The notes: generated by a model from the sequence alone, not told the origin. A stretch of 64,000 nucleotides of DNA from 13-2-20CM-66-19 sp963824395 (GCA_963824395.1 CAWGPF010000005.1:1-64000), one strand, 5' to 3'. Shown: positions 19,960 through 30,060, numbered from the stretch's first letter. Translations and numbers: made by a program.

Positions 19960-20669
19960 TCATTGCCACTCGGCAGGCGGCTCAAGCGTTCGAACTATCC
20001 GTGCGGGATTCCCAGCAACGATCGCTAACTCGGGTACATCGTTGGTCACTACTGCACCCGAGGCCACAATCGCCCCACGCCCGATTTGCACTCGCTTTAG
20101 GATGATCGCCTTACTACCTATCCAAGCATAGTCGCCTATGTGAATAGGTCCGCACCCGCTCTCGCCGGGTCCTTCACCCCTGGCGCGCGCGAGAGGATCG
20201 GTCGGATGTCCGTCGTAACCGTTAATCAGCACGTGGTTTGCGATCAACACATGCTTGCCGACGGTTACCTCCGTGCCGACGAAGATTTCAACACCGAAAC
20301 CAACGTAGCTGTCGTTTCCGATAGCAAATTCTTTCGATTCGAGTCCCCGCAAGCGCACCACACCTGTTCTCCCGAAAGGGTAACTCGGTCGCCAAGCCTG
20401 ATCACCAAATTGCCCAAAATCTTGGGCATATTCTCGTAGAGAACGAGATTTCTTCCGACCGCGCTTGCTCGGCGTCGCAGTAGCGGTGCGTGATACAGCT
20501 TTGATGCCACGTGCCGCAGAATGCCCTTGCGGAATCGTCGCTCAGCTGCGAGCAACGGATGGATCAGAGGAACAGACGGGAAATCCGCGAGTAATAATTT
20601 CTTTGCCGAGGAGTAAGCAGCCCTCTGAAGCGGGGTGTCGCGACGCCTCATCCAATCGTAAAAGCTCAC
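19960..20669 (-). CDS. Left-handed beta-helix (hexapeptide) acyltransferase, one frameshift
   Basis: The N-terminal part (SFYDWMRRRDTPLQRAAY, then LVLYENMPKILGNLVIRLGD) is encoded from GTG 20669. A single-base shift at a GGG near 20370 leads into the hexapeptide-repeat part: FAIGNDSYVGFGVEIFVG, HVLIANHVLINGYDGHP, AWIGSKAIILKRVQIG, ending with IVAGNPARIVRTLEP. These trimeric enzymes transfer acetyl groups to sugars. It is downstream of the membrane acyltransferase in the same direction, and its GTG overlaps the stop of a tiny hydrophobic frame. Two decorating acyl transfers in a row suggest an O-acetylated product. Confidence 0.75.
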
Positions 20670-20752
20670 TTCGGCAATTCCGTGAAGACTGATTCGGAGT
20701 AGGCGATGAGTGCCACGCAAGTTGCAAAGAGCAGCCAAGGAATTGTGATCAT
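20666..20752 (-). CDS. Possible 28-residue membrane peptide
   Basis: ATG 20752 opens a short frame whose first 20 residues (MITIPWLLFATCVALIAYSE) look like a single transmembrane helix. Its TGA overlaps the GTG of the hexapeptide acyltransferase (GTGA), the usual sign of translational coupling. It lies 24 bp after the membrane acyltransferase stop. It could be a real small protein or a displaced N-terminal anchor of the acyltransferase. No homologue recognised. Confidence 0.3.
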   Translation of the reverse strand: MITIPWLLFATCVALIAYSESVFTELPK

Positions 20753-20776
20753 GTCCGCAGCGTATAGCCGATGTGG

Positions 20777-21867
20777 CTATTTGAACAGTGCGTGCACTGT
20801 ATTTACCCAGACGGGCCGCACCGTACGGGCAAGGTTTTTCTCGTAGGCTTCCACCAGTACCTTCATCAAGAAAACGCTCAATAGAACTAGACCCCAGTTG
20901 ACCCAGTTGGGCATGTCGGCCGTGACATTGACGACATCGAGAATTTTGGCAAGATAGATATGAATCGTGAACGCGAGAAGTGCGTGACGCCCAAACAAGG
21001 TCACGTACGGATAGAACCAACAGCGAGTTAGCCTGGACGCCAAACCAACAAAGCCGACACCAGCGCAAGCATGATTGCGGACTGATAAATGAAGCCAAGC
21101 GCGTTCAATGGATGAATTGAGAATAGCCGCGCAGGCACAACCTTCTCGTGAACACACAGCACTACCGCGCTCATTACGGTGAGCGACAGAAGTAGCAGGC
21201 GGCGTGGGTTACTTGGCTCGGCGAGGCCATTCAAGTCCAGTTTCTTGCCCGTGAGACATCCGATGACGAAGTAGGACTGCATCAGAATAAATGGAAACAC
21301 GGTCGGCCGACCCATACTGAGTAGGTAGGGATTACGGCACCCGATTAAGAAGAGAATTGCGCTGCAGGCTAGAACTGTTAGATCTCGGTCGCGAGCTAGT
21401 GCAAGAAGAATGATGGGGCTGACTAAGAAGAGCGGAACGAAGGTCGGCAGTATGTGGATAATTCCGATCTGGTTAGTGAACGTTACTGACTCGAGAATGA
21501 ACTTGCCGAGAGACTGTTGCTCAGGCGTGACGCCAGCCATCCCGAGGTAGTAAAGCGGGACGCCCACGGTAGCGATGATCACGTACTGCACTGCAACTAT
21601 GCGCAAGGCTCTTTTAATTAGGATGCGCGACTCGTTCGTTGGGCGCGATGCGAATCTCCGCCACCCCCAGCCGACTATGAATCCAGCCATAACAAGAAAC
21701 AGCGGCATCGCAGTTTCGGTGTAGTCTACGACCTTTCCGAAAAGCGCCGGAAAGTAGCCGGAATAGTGCGCGGCCAGCATCTCGAGCACGGCCACGCCTC
21801 GTAGGAAATCGACGAGCTCCAGCCTTCCGGATTTCGTCGCGGCAGATGCGCCAGCCGAACTCTCCAC
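20777..21867 (-). CDS. OpgC-like membrane acyltransferase, one frameshift
   Basis: About 360 residues with around ten hydrophobic helices. The N-terminus RLELVDFLRGVAVLEMLAAH and the following YTETAMPLFLVMAGFIVGW match the OpgC/acyltransferase-3 superfamily. It starts at GTG 21867 directly after the TAG of the O-antigen ligase-like gene. Near 21040 a one-base shift is needed to reach TRCWFYPYVTLFGRHALLAF and the end at 20777. It likely adds acyl or succinyl groups to the glycan across the inner membrane. Confidence is good for the family, low for substrate. Confidence 0.72.
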
Positions 21868-23311
21868 CTACTGCACCTTGACAGATCCCTGTTTGGACTC
21901 CGCGCTGTCGTCCGCATCCGCGCCGTACGCCAGATAGAGGAGTCTGTTAAGCGTGATTACAGTCCAATACAGCGGCGTGTAGATAATTTCGTACATAACC
22001 CCACTGACGCAGAACGTAAGAAAGGCGCCGTGCAGTCCCAACGCAATGGCTCGTACATACTGCGGGGAGAGAGGCGAATCGCGCTGCAATCCCCTAGCAA
22101 CAGCTTGTTCTGCTCGAACGCGAATTCTTCGATTTGTGCGGTAGAAGTCGACGACAAGAAGCAACGTAACGACCACCCCGAGGAGGCCGTATTCGCTCAA
22201 GATCGTCATCGGAGTTGAATGAACAGATCTTCCCCAAAGAGTCCCCTTGGTATAGCCGTGGCCAACGTCGCCCTCAGATTCGTTTACGACTAACTGGGTC
22301 GCGAGACCGTAATTGGCGGTACCTACCCCCACTATGGGGCTCCATAGGAACTCGCGCCAGGCCACGCCCCATAGTCCCATTCGATCGGCGCCAGTTCCGC
22401 TCTCGGTTCCTTCTGCCGTGATCGTTTGCATTGAAGCCCAATATTTACTTGTGAGGTTTGGGGCCAACACCGCAAACGCAACGATGGCCGCTGCCGTCCA
22501 CACCAACGCAGCCATTCTGCGGCGCGACCTAAGCCAGATGGAAGCCCCCGTAACTAGGAAACCGATAAATGCTCCGCGACCAAATGAGACAACGAATCCA
22601 ATCGCGCAAAGACTCATACACAGGGCAAACCAAATTACCCCGGCGCGTTTCCGAGTTTCTTTCGTAGCATGGTAGTAGTAGATCGAGTAAGCCAATCCGG
22701 CAACCATTAGCGGACCGAAGGCATCTCGGTTATCAAAATTGGGATGCCAATACACGATCGGGCGTGCACCAAGATTGGAGTACGCGGATAAGGGGGCTGT
22801 TTTGAGGCTGATCAAGCCCCACAAGGCGAACCAGAGAAAGTATCCGAAGTAGAGTCGGAAGATCCGGCTAGCGCGCTCGAGGGTTGAACAGTAGGTAAGA
22901 GTAATGAGACACAACAGATACCACTGGTAGAATTGCCGGAGCACATCTCTTGCGGGACCTGCGTTTCCGATGACGTAGGCGACGCCAGTTCCAAAGAGCA
23001 GCAGGAAGACAAAACGCGTGTACGCGGGGTAGCCCTTCTTATCGGGATACCGGATCCATTTAAACGCGCATACCCATAGGAGCAGTTCTGGAAGCCAACT
23101 TAGTGGGCGAGCGCCGGAGACATAGAAGATGATGATCTTCTGGGAGAGAAGAGGTACAGAAACCAGACAAATACGAGAAGCCGGTGCGGGCCGAGAATTT
23201 CGCGATGCGGCTGGCTAGGTTCTGATTCGAGTTCCAAAGTTCGATCTCGGCGGCGTCCTGTTTGCCTTGGCTACATCGGATAGGTCCCCGCGGCCGTGGA
23301 TCCGGCTTCAC
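21868..23311 (-). CDS. O-antigen ligase/polymerase-like membrane protein, N-terminus frameshifted
   Basis: The C-terminal 358 residues (from 22944) are open: multiple transmembrane helices and a large loop with IVGVGTANYGLATQLVV and HSTPMTILSEYGLLGV, typical of Wzy_C/O-antigen ligases. The coding signal continues upstream without a start codon (IIIFYVSGARPLSWLPELLL), then through another frame (RLLVFVWFLYLF) to ATG 23311 (MKPDPRPRGP), so two indels lie near 23150 and 23200. The full protein would be about 480 residues, normal for the family. It polymerises or ligates lipid-linked glycans in the periplasm. Locus-2 counterpart: 56530. Confidence 0.75.
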
Positions 23312-23488
23312 ACGCCGCCGAACCGCGCGCGTGTAAATCGAATATCTGCGCTACCGGCGAGTTCGCGGCGATCCGCAAACCAATAGCTATTGAACTATAT
23401 ATCAGCAGGTTAGACCGGGCGTTGCTTGGAAGCAACAAGTAGGTGCCGCAGTCCTCGGCCAACACAGTATCGTAAGGATGGCTATTGC

Positions 23489-23992
23489 GTGACGAAGCCA
23501 CGCACAATTCTTCTTGTCTCGTTCCACTTTGACCCTTCCAGCGAGATCCGGGCACGCGGATCCACCGCGCTTGCACAATTTGCGGTGACCAACGGGTTAC
23601 GGTCGTAGTGATGAGCGAGTTCACCCACGGAGGCCGGAGCTGATCTGAACAACTGCGCAATCTCGTTCGATTGAACGTGAATCGCCCTCGCAAATCGCAT
23701 CATCGATGCTGTCCCGCGATACAAGAAACGGAAGGCAAGAAACAACCGAGTGACCTCCGTCACCAAGGTGGCGGCGAGCTTTGGGCGGCGTCTCCGCCTG
23801 CGGCGAGCACTCTTTCACCTCGCAGATCCCGTGGATGACTGCCAACGCTGGGCGTGGCGCGCTTCGAGTGCAACACTACGAGCCAGCCGCGCCTACAGTG
23901 GCTGCTTGGTTAACTCGTCGTCACTACGCAATTCTGCGCGTCTTGCTGACGACTGTTCGGCCCGAAGACCTCGCATCCCCATATTGCGGTAA
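23489..23992 (+). pseudogene. Decayed glycosyltransferase, paralogue of the gene at 28519
   Basis: From GTG 23489 (AAGGATGG upstream) the translation TILLVSFHFDPSSEIRARG matches the N-terminus of the intact gene at 28519 (TVLLLSYHFYPSNEIGARR). Fragments in other frames continue the match: VTVVVMSEFTHGGRS, LNVNRPRK, then FHLADPVDDCQRWAWRASS against FRLLYFVDDYKAWSRRAAV. The match stops near 23990, before the donor-binding half, and a transposase remnant follows. At least two frameshifts and a large truncation make this a true pseudogene. Confidence 0.65.
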
Positions 23993-24026
23993 GCGGTCAG
24001 ATAACCGCGTTCTGGCGGAGGTGGGC

Positions 24027-24180
24027 CTAGTGCGCGATAGAGGTCGGCGGTTTGATGTTCCAGGGCAGCATCGCTTCGTAGTCCTCAAATACCGTCAGGT
24101 GCGGAAGCCGCCCAAACAACCGCGACAGATAGCCGAGCGGTTCGACGCCGTTGGCCTTGGCAATCAAGTAGGCCGGAAAA
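24027..24180 (-). mobile_element. IS66-family transposase C-terminal remnant
   Basis: The minus strand encodes AKANGVEPLGYLSRLFGRLP and then FEDYEAMLPWNIKPP before TAG at 24027. This is the characteristic C-terminus of IS66 transposases (KANGxEPYxYLxxLF...LPWN). About 48 codons remain; upstream sequence is unrelated. No inverted repeats were found by eye. It marks a past insertion or recombination next to the decayed glycosyltransferase. Confidence 0.7.
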
Positions 24181-24396
24181 CGAAACGCCGCTTACTTAGC
24201 GGGCTTCTTCGGTTTCTTCCTTGTGGATCGCGCTTTTGTACGCAGGGACGACGTCAAGGGATCTCGGATACATCTGGTGACGAGTCGGTAGCTCTGCCTT
24301 CATACCGTTGTTGCCTCGATCCCGCGCGTCCCTAGGTCATTCGCCGGGTCCTGCGCGGGTCTGCCTCCCCTGAATCTGGCCAGACGAATTCGAACC

Positions 24397-25971
24397 TTAG
24401 CTGACACTAAGGACCGGTGCCATAGGAACCGTGGTTGTCGTTCCCGAACTCGCCCCGATTTGTGTGGCAATGCCGTCCCACGCTCCAATGTTCACGGCAG
24501 TTCCGCTGGAAGTTCCGCCTGTGCGGCCGGAGCCGAAGGCTATGCCGCTTGTGACTTGGTACTGCGCAGCGTTCTGTCCGGCATTTGAAAAAGTCGCTAC
24601 GGCGCTTTGCGAGTGGGCATCCGCGCCGGTACTTCCGCCCAGCGAACCTTGCCACGCGCCCAGCGATGAATATCTCGCTACTCCATCCGAGTTCACCTGG
24701 CCAGGGGTCACCGAGGACCACGAAGGATGACCGCCATAGATGTTGTAATCAATGAGACCGAAGGCATCAACATTCGCGAGCACGTACCCGTATCCACCCG
24801 ACGAGGAGAGTCCATTGTCGAAATAGAGGTTATTGTAGAAGCGGAGCAGTCGGGAGCCGCTAGTCTGCTCGTAATAATCAATACCAGTCGCCCAGCTGGA
24901 AGATGCAACAAATGTGTTGTTGTAGATCGTCAGCGGGGTTGTCCAACCGCCTTCATTTAATTCGTCCTGAAGGTCGAGAGCAATATAACTATACAAGATC
25001 ACATTATTGTGGAACGAGCTGCTCTGGGTTAGTCCGGGAGTTGGCGCACCGTCGAACCCTTGTATTCCGGAGCGGTTCTGTCCACTGCTGAAAGGGGTTA
25101 CGTCAATGTAGCAATACCGAATAGTGGTTCCCTGATTGCCGCCTTCCTTACCATGGAAGTTGCCAGTGTTGACCAGGGTGCAGTATTCGATGAGCGTGCC
25201 TGACGATTGCCATTGATAGAGGGCGCTAAAGTGGTCCGCGCTTCCCACGCCGAAAATTCCTACGTTGTCATGATGGTAGTTGTTTCGCAGCGCAGTCCCG
25301 CTGTTGCGGTAGATCGAGATTTGCGCGCAATTTCCACCTTGCGCTAATGGGGTGGACGCACAGTTGTTTGCGGTGAACTCGCAATTCTGGATCGTAACCC
25401 CAGAAACAATCGGACCACTAAAGTCGTAGTTGCCGATCTCGATAACCTGGTAGCTTCCACCGGTAAACTTCAGCCCGTCGATGGTCAGATAGCCCTGCTG
25501 CGCGGCCGTGCTCTTGTGACCCATCATCGCGCAAGTATTGTTGCCGCCGGTGCCGCCGTAAGAGCCGTTGTTTGCTGTAATCGTCACCGCGCCACTGTTT
25601 ACGGCCGCAATTACCGTCGGGGCGGAGGACGTCCCGCCATTGAGCCCTAAGGCCGGGACGTCGCGATTTTGCGTCATCATGGAACCGACATTGTAAGTGC
25701 CATCCAGCAGACCCACGCGTTTGCCGCCGTACACGCTTTGCTTTGTGTTCAGGGATGTAATCGCCCATGGGCTGGCCTGAGTGCCCGCATTGCTGTCGGA
25801 ACCACTGGGCGAGACGTAGTAGTCGAAGGCTGACGTCGTCTGAGCCCAGGCTGCGCGAACAAAAAGGCTGGGAAACGCGATCAATCCAGGCCCAATCACG
25901 CTGCCCATGCGCAATACATCGCGCCGAGACAGTGCGTGAGATGAGTGACGGTAGGTGGGTCGTTTCTTCAT
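24397..25971 (-). CDS. Tat-exported right-handed beta-helix protein
   Basis: 524 residues from ATG 25971. The N-terminus has a twin-arginine motif, SRRDVLRMG (residues 15-23), then a hydrophobic stretch and an AWA-Q cleavage site, so a folded protein is probably exported by Tat. The mature start FDYYVSPSGSDSNAGTQASP is the usual opening of parallel beta-helix proteins (pectate lyase-like, DUF1565 type). Repeats of the form ...VTIQNCEFTANN..., LRNNYHHDNVG, IEYCTLVNTG and FHNNVILYSYIALD build the helix. Such proteins bind or cleave polysaccharide; catalytic residues cannot be assigned. A decayed paralogue lies at 44939. Confidence 0.8.
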   Translation of the reverse strand: MKKRPTYRHSSHALSRRDVLRMGSVIGPGLIAFPSLFVRAAWAQTTSAFDYYVSPSGSDSNAGTQASPWAITSLNTKQSVYGGKRVGLLDGTYNVGSMMTQNRDVPALGLNGGTSSAPTVIAAVNSGAVTITANNGSYGGTGGNNTCAMMGHKSTAAQQGYLTIDGLKFTGGSYQVIEIGNYDFSGPIVSGVTIQNCEFTANNCASTPLAQGGNCAQISIYRNSGTALRNNYHHDNVGIFGVGSADHFSALYQWQSSGTLIEYCTLVNTGNFHGKEGGNQGTTIRYCYIDVTPFSSGQNRSGIQGFDGAPTPGLTQSSSFHNNVILYSYIALDLQDELNEGGWTTPLTIYNNTFVASSSWATGIDYYEQTSGSRLLRFYNNLYFDNGLSSSGGYGYVLANVDAFGLIDYNIYGGHPSWSSVTPGQVNSDGVARYSSLGAWQGSLGGSTGADAHSQSAVATFSNAGQNAAQYQVTSGIAFGSGRTGGTSSGTAVNIGAWDGIATQIGASSGTTTTVPMAPVLSVS

Positions 25972-26178
25972 GAAAAAGCTCCGCGGATTCCATTCACGCC
26001 CGCAAGGCGACTCTCAGGCTTCTGCGGGAATGCTGTGTAAAGAGTGGTGCGAGGTTAGCGACGCTTTACTCGCGTTTCAATTGTCGCCAATCCGCGCCAA
26101 CTTCGGGCAATGAGGCAAGGGGGTTCCCGTGAAGCAGATCACGGTTGCCGCGTCCCCCGCTTTATCCAAACGCGCCGA

Positions 26179-27654
26179 CTAAGCGACGCGGTTGCGTGAC
26201 GTGAGATCTCGCGCAAACCGCATCATTTCTTGGGCTGATTCAGCGGAAACTGCCGACAGGGTCAGTAAGAACACTAGCAGTCCGAAGGGAATTGCCAGCG
26301 CGAGATGTGCCAGCGGATGCAAGGAACGCAGTGCTTCGCCAAACAAAGCCAACAACGCGCTCATTACCGCGGCAGCAAAGCCTGCGGGCCACACTGAGTT
26401 CCACATGTCGAGCACGGTAATATTCAGAGCTCGAGACACCAGTGCGGCGTTAATCAAGTAGACCAGTGGAAAGCCGACAGCCCATGCCAAAGCGGCTCCG
26501 GTCACCCCGTAGTGCACGCCGATGACTACTCCTGGCGGTATTACGCAGATCGCCAGCAACAGTGATTTTATGTTGACGTCTTGCCTGCCAACTGCGGTCA
26601 CCGGCGCTGCCGTGAACGAGTTCAGCATCCGGAGCGGCATCGACACGCACAGAAGTTGTATCACCGGGATTGCAGCAATCCACTTCGTCCCGATGACAGC
26701 TCTTATAAGAGGATCGCAAACCGCGCCCAATCCCCAAAATACCGGAAAGGCATAAGCAGCCCCCAAACGGAGAATCTTCAAATAGCCGGCGCGCACATCC
26801 GCCAGATCCTCCCGCAGCCGTGAGAACGCCGGCAGAGCGACGGAGTTCACGATCTCCATTGCACGCTCCAACGGGATGTTTGTTAGCTGCTTGCCAACGG
26901 CATAGACGCCAAGCTGAGTTACGCCCAACACGCGACCCACAACAAAACTGTCGATCTGCATGTACCAGTACCAAAGAGTTCGCTCTAGCAGTACGAGTCC
27001 GGAAAAGCGCGCAAATGGACGTATCCGATCCCACCGAAGGCGCGGCATTCGAAGTGATGGACAAAAAACGTTCAGAAGAATCATTCTCATCACAGCAAGT
27101 GCGGCGCTGCCGACCACAAGACTCCACGCTCCCGCGCCGCTCAGTGCCATGAGCAGGGTACTCGCGGCGCCGACGAGAGCTGACGCAATCCCTGTCGCCG
27201 CAAGTTCGCGAAAGCGCATGTCCATGGAAAGTCGCGCCTGCGGAATCACGCTGAAAGCCATCACGACGAACTGGATCGAGACGAAACGCACCAGCGGCAC
27301 GATTCTGGGTTCTCTCGCCAGATCCCCGATGAGCGGCGCTGCGATAATCAAGCCTGAAGCGAAGATGGCCCCGATCGTTAACAGGGCGCCGAAAACATGC
27401 CGAAGGCTTTCCTCATCACGCGTCTGACGTTGCACGAGCGTGACGCTGAAACCCAGCTCATTCAGTAAGGATAAGAAATTTGCAAAGACAGCAGCGAGCG
27501 CCGCCAGGCCGAAGTCGGCCGGGGACAGGAGGCGAATGACGTAGAACGTGTTTACCCAAGTGACTACTTGGGCGATGATTCTTGAGACGGTGACCCAGCG
27601 TAGTCCGGTGATGAGCGTGCGTCGAAGATTGGGCGCTGGCACCAAATCCGTCAC
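26179..27654 (-). CDS. Wzx-type polysaccharide flippase
   Basis: 491 residues with about 12-14 transmembrane helices and the MOP-superfamily pattern: early motif RWVTVSRIIAQVVTWVNTFY, then LLSPADFGLAALAAVFANF and LGFSVTLVQRQ. It most resembles the polysaccharide-biosynthesis (WzxC/RfbX) branch, which flips undecaprenyl-linked glycans across the inner membrane. It starts at GTG immediately after the TAA of the upstream methyltransferase-like gene, so they are co-transcribed. It is the only flippase seen in the window, so locus 2 may depend on it or on one outside. Confidence 0.87.
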   Translation of the reverse strand: MTDLVPAPNLRRTLITGLRWVTVSRIIAQVVTWVNTFYVIRLLSPADFGLAALAAVFANFLSLLNELGFSVTLVQRQTRDEESLRHVFGALLTIGAIFASGLIIAAPLIGDLAREPRIVPLVRFVSIQFVVMAFSVIPQARLSMDMRFRELAATGIASALVGAASTLLMALSGAGAWSLVVGSAALAVMRMILLNVFCPSLRMPRLRWDRIRPFARFSGLVLLERTLWYWYMQIDSFVVGRVLGVTQLGVYAVGKQLTNIPLERAMEIVNSVALPAFSRLREDLADVRAGYLKILRLGAAYAFPVFWGLGAVCDPLIRAVIGTKWIAAIPVIQLLCVSMPLRMLNSFTAAPVTAVGRQDVNIKSLLLAICVIPPGVVIGVHYGVTGAALAWAVGFPLVYLINAALVSRALNITVLDMWNSVWPAGFAAAVMSALLALFGEALRSLHPLAHLALAIPFGLLVFLLTLSAVSAESAQEMMRFARDLTSRNRVA

Positions 27655-28380
27655 TTAATCGGTGTGACCGTTGAAGGAGTGGCTACTCAGGATTCCCGCT
27701 AGCCCGTCGCCTGATTGGATGAGGTCATACGAGATACCAAATTGCTTCTTCCAGTTTTCCAGCACATGGGGGGCTCGGGGGTCATTTACATCGTCAAGAA
27801 GGAGCGAGCCGAAGCTGGCTCTCTTGCATCTAAGAAACGGCAATATGCCGTACCGCCACTGAGAGTAGTGCGGCTCTCCCAACGCCTTATCAATGAACGG
27901 GCCGTCACATATCACGACGCCGAACGATGATGGAAGTGCAGCGGGCGATATGTCATACCACGAATAGTTGCCGAAGGTTTTAAGGGGCGCGTGCAGGATC
28001 TCGACGCGACTCAGGCGGTGGTACTTGACGGCTTTCTGCCCCACGGCTAGCCATTCCGCGTCCTGCTCGAGACAGAACACTCTGAACTTAAGTCGCTCTG
28101 CCAGCACTCCTGCAATTATGGTCGTCGCGCCGGTTCCGCATTCAAGTACGTCTCCGGGGTTCTTGTCGATCAGGCGCATCAGTTCAGCCAGATAGGTAAT
28201 GTCCGCAGAGAAGCCCTCGTTCGACCAGGCGCTACGGAATTCGGCCAGTTCGGATCGGGTAAGATAGCCTTGCGCCCTTAGCGGTCTGATCGCCCGCTCA
28301 ATTTGCCATCTGGAAATGCGCTGGCGCGTGGCGCGCCGAGCGGCCGCAGGGACAAGCTTTCTACAGAGTGCTCTTATCAT
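27655..28380 (-). CDS. Class I SAM-dependent methyltransferase-like protein
   Basis: 241 residues from ATG 28380. A basic N-terminus (about 50 residues) precedes a Rossmann fold: GDVLECGTGATTIIAGVLAE is the SAM-binding glycine loop, VFCLEQDAEWL the acidic beta-2 end, and FGVVICDGPFID the beta-4 motif. The aspartate-rich LLLDDVND near the C-terminus also suits an O-methyltransferase-like fold. It is first in a two-gene run with the flippase, diverging from the glycosyltransferase at 28519. Substrate unknown; a role in glycan modification is inferred from context. Confidence 0.7.
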   Translation of the reverse strand: MIRALCRKLVPAAARRATRQRISRWQIERAIRPLRAQGYLTRSELAEFRSAWSNEGFSADITYLAELMRLIDKNPGDVLECGTGATTIIAGVLAERLKFRVFCLEQDAEWLAVGQKAVKYHRLSRVEILHAPLKTFGNYSWYDISPAALPSSFGVVICDGPFIDKALGEPHYSQWRYGILPFLRCKRASFGSLLLDDVNDPRAPHVLENWKKQFGISYDLIQSGDGLAGILSSHSFNGHTD

Positions 28381-28518
28381 CGGGGTGTGGGGCGTCGCTC
28401 GGCGGCACTATGATGGTTGTTCATGTCGAGCCATTGCGTGGATCATTTCCAGCGCACTATGAACGTGCCGGGGTAAGGCTGCAATCGCTGCAGAAAGCAA
28501 CGGTGCCGCGCATAATAC

Positions 28519-29868
28519 GTGAAGGAGGAAGCGACTCTGGCTCCATCTACGGTTCTGCTGCTTTCCTATCATTTCTATCCCTCGAATGAGATCGGTGCGC
28601 GCCGTGTGACGTCCTTGGCGCGATTCCTTTCAGATAAGGGAATTAAGGTAGTCGTTGTCAGCGCTTTCGATAACCGGCCGATTGAAACCGGGCGGCAGTT
28701 GCTTCCACAGATTATTGCGGTCCCCGTAAAGCGTCCCAGGGCGGTCTTTCTAAATGCGCTGGTGGCACTGCAACGGCGATTCGTCGCGAGACCCGACTTA
28801 CCCCCGGAGGGGACCGATCACCTGTCATCAGCCGTCTCGTCGCGGCGCCGGCCACTTCGGGAGCTGTATTTTCGGCTCTTATACTTTGTTGACGATTACA
28901 AGGCATGGAGCCGGCGGGCTGCGGTTGTCGGGACTAGGGCGGCCAAGGAACACGGTGCGTCTTTGGTATTCGCTTCCGGACCACCGCACAGTGCTCTCGT
29001 GGCGGGTGCGTGGGTCGCCCGGCAGCTCGGAATCCCTTTCGTTGCCGACTTGCGTGACCCATGGTCGGATCATTTGGCCTGGGCCTTCCCGTTCCGAACT
29101 CTAGAGATTGCCCTCTTACGGCGCCTGGAGCAGCGGGTGCTCGATCGTGCGGCCGCAATTACTTCTACAGGGGCCACGGTGGCGAAGCTGCTGTGCGAAA
29201 GGAATGAGAGCTTCAGACCCAAGGTACATCTGATTCGAAACGGCTATGACGGTCCTCTCAATTTAAGTACGGGTGTTACCGAGGGCCGACTCGAGATTCT
29301 TTTTGCGGGCGAGCTTTACGTAGGACGAGATCCGTTTCCATTCCTCTCGGCGCTAGAGTCGCTTCTCTCTGATCCAGCAATCGATCCTGCACGGGTTAAG
29401 GTAACTTTCATGGGCAGGGTCGAATCCTATGCCGGGCAATCTCTTGCACGGTGGGTTGACGGCAAGCGGTGCGCGCGGGTTGTGAGAATTCTCCCACCCC
29501 AATCTCCAGAGGCCGTCGCGGCGGCGGCGGCGGATTCGACGGTCCTGCTGAACCTTGCGCAGGGGCAGCAACTCTCTGTTCCAGCCAAGACATACGAGCA
29601 TCTGGCGAGCGGTCGGGAAATCCTTCTGATCTGCGAGGACGATTGCGAAACCGCGCAATTGGTGGCCGGCATTCAAGGCGTTAATCAAGTCGACGCTACA
29701 AACTTCGTGGCCCTCACCACAATGCTACGCTCACTCTATGACCGCCATGTCAGGGCCGGTAAGCTAACAGCGCCTGCTGAGTCTGACATTTTGCGATTCT
29801 CCAGGCAGGCCGCGAACGCGGAATTTCTCCAGGTCTTTCAGACCGTGGTCTCTTCCGCGTCTGTCTAG
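28519..29868 (+). CDS. Glycosyltransferase family 4-like protein
   Basis: 449 residues in the first-start reading. GT-B features: N-terminal LLLSYHFYPSNEIGARR, FASGPPHSALVAGAWVARQ, FVADLRDPWSDH, IRNGYDG, ILFAGELYVGRDPFPFL and a C-terminal VPAKTYEHLASGREIL donor site. The GTG at 28519 has no ribosome-binding site, whereas AAGGAGG lies just inside the frame (from about 28522), 8 nt before an in-frame CTG at 28537, so the real start may be that CTG. This is the intact copy of the pseudogene at 23489. Intact and likely functional; sugar unknown. Confidence 0.8.
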   Translation: MKEEATLAPSTVLLLSYHFYPSNEIGARRVTSLARFLSDKGIKVVVVSAFDNRPIETGRQLLPQIIAVPVKRPRAVFLNALVALQRRFVARPDLPPEGTDHLSSAVSSRRRPLRELYFRLLYFVDDYKAWSRRAAVVGTRAAKEHGASLVFASGPPHSALVAGAWVARQLGIPFVADLRDPWSDHLAWAFPFRTLEIALLRRLEQRVLDRAAAITSTGATVAKLLCERNESFRPKVHLIRNGYDGPLNLSTGVTEGRLEILFAGELYVGRDPFPFLSALESLLSDPAIDPARVKVTFMGRVESYAGQSLARWVDGKRCARVVRILPPQSPEAVAAAAADSTVLLNLAQGQQLSVPAKTYEHLASGREILLICEDDCETAQLVAGIQGVNQVDATNFVALTTMLRSLYDRHVRAGKLTAPAESDILRFSRQAANAEFLQVFQTVVSSASV

Positions 29869-29869
29869 G

Positions 29870-30060
29870 CTGACGAATTGAGCCTTCCATCCGATGCGGG
29901 TAAATGTGAGATGGTTCATGCCGCGCTGGGCCGCCTCGGCCGGCACTGCCAGCTTCTGCTCCGCCGAATAGTGTCGGCGCCGCTGCATTCCAGAGAATGC
30001 TTCGACTCGTTCGATGCCACTGGGCCTAGTCGTATCACTGGGCGCGCGCCTGGCCGCCTG
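29870..30060 (-). mobile_element. Transposase OrfA remnant (IS3/IS66-like)
   Basis: The minus strand encodes GMQRRRHYSAEQKLAVPAEA, close to the N-terminal helix-turn-helix of IS3/IS66 accessory transposases (RRRYSxEQKLAIVxEA). A one-base shift then gives MTISHL, continuing the family pattern PGMTISHIARRHG. Too short and broken to be active. It abuts the 3' end of the glycosyltransferase. Confidence 0.45.

Noticed and set aside
25974..25990. GG-N10-GC pattern just upstream of the beta-helix gene (minus strand)
   Set aside because: It lies only a few bases from the ATG and its -12 box lacks TT; it cannot be that gene's promoter.
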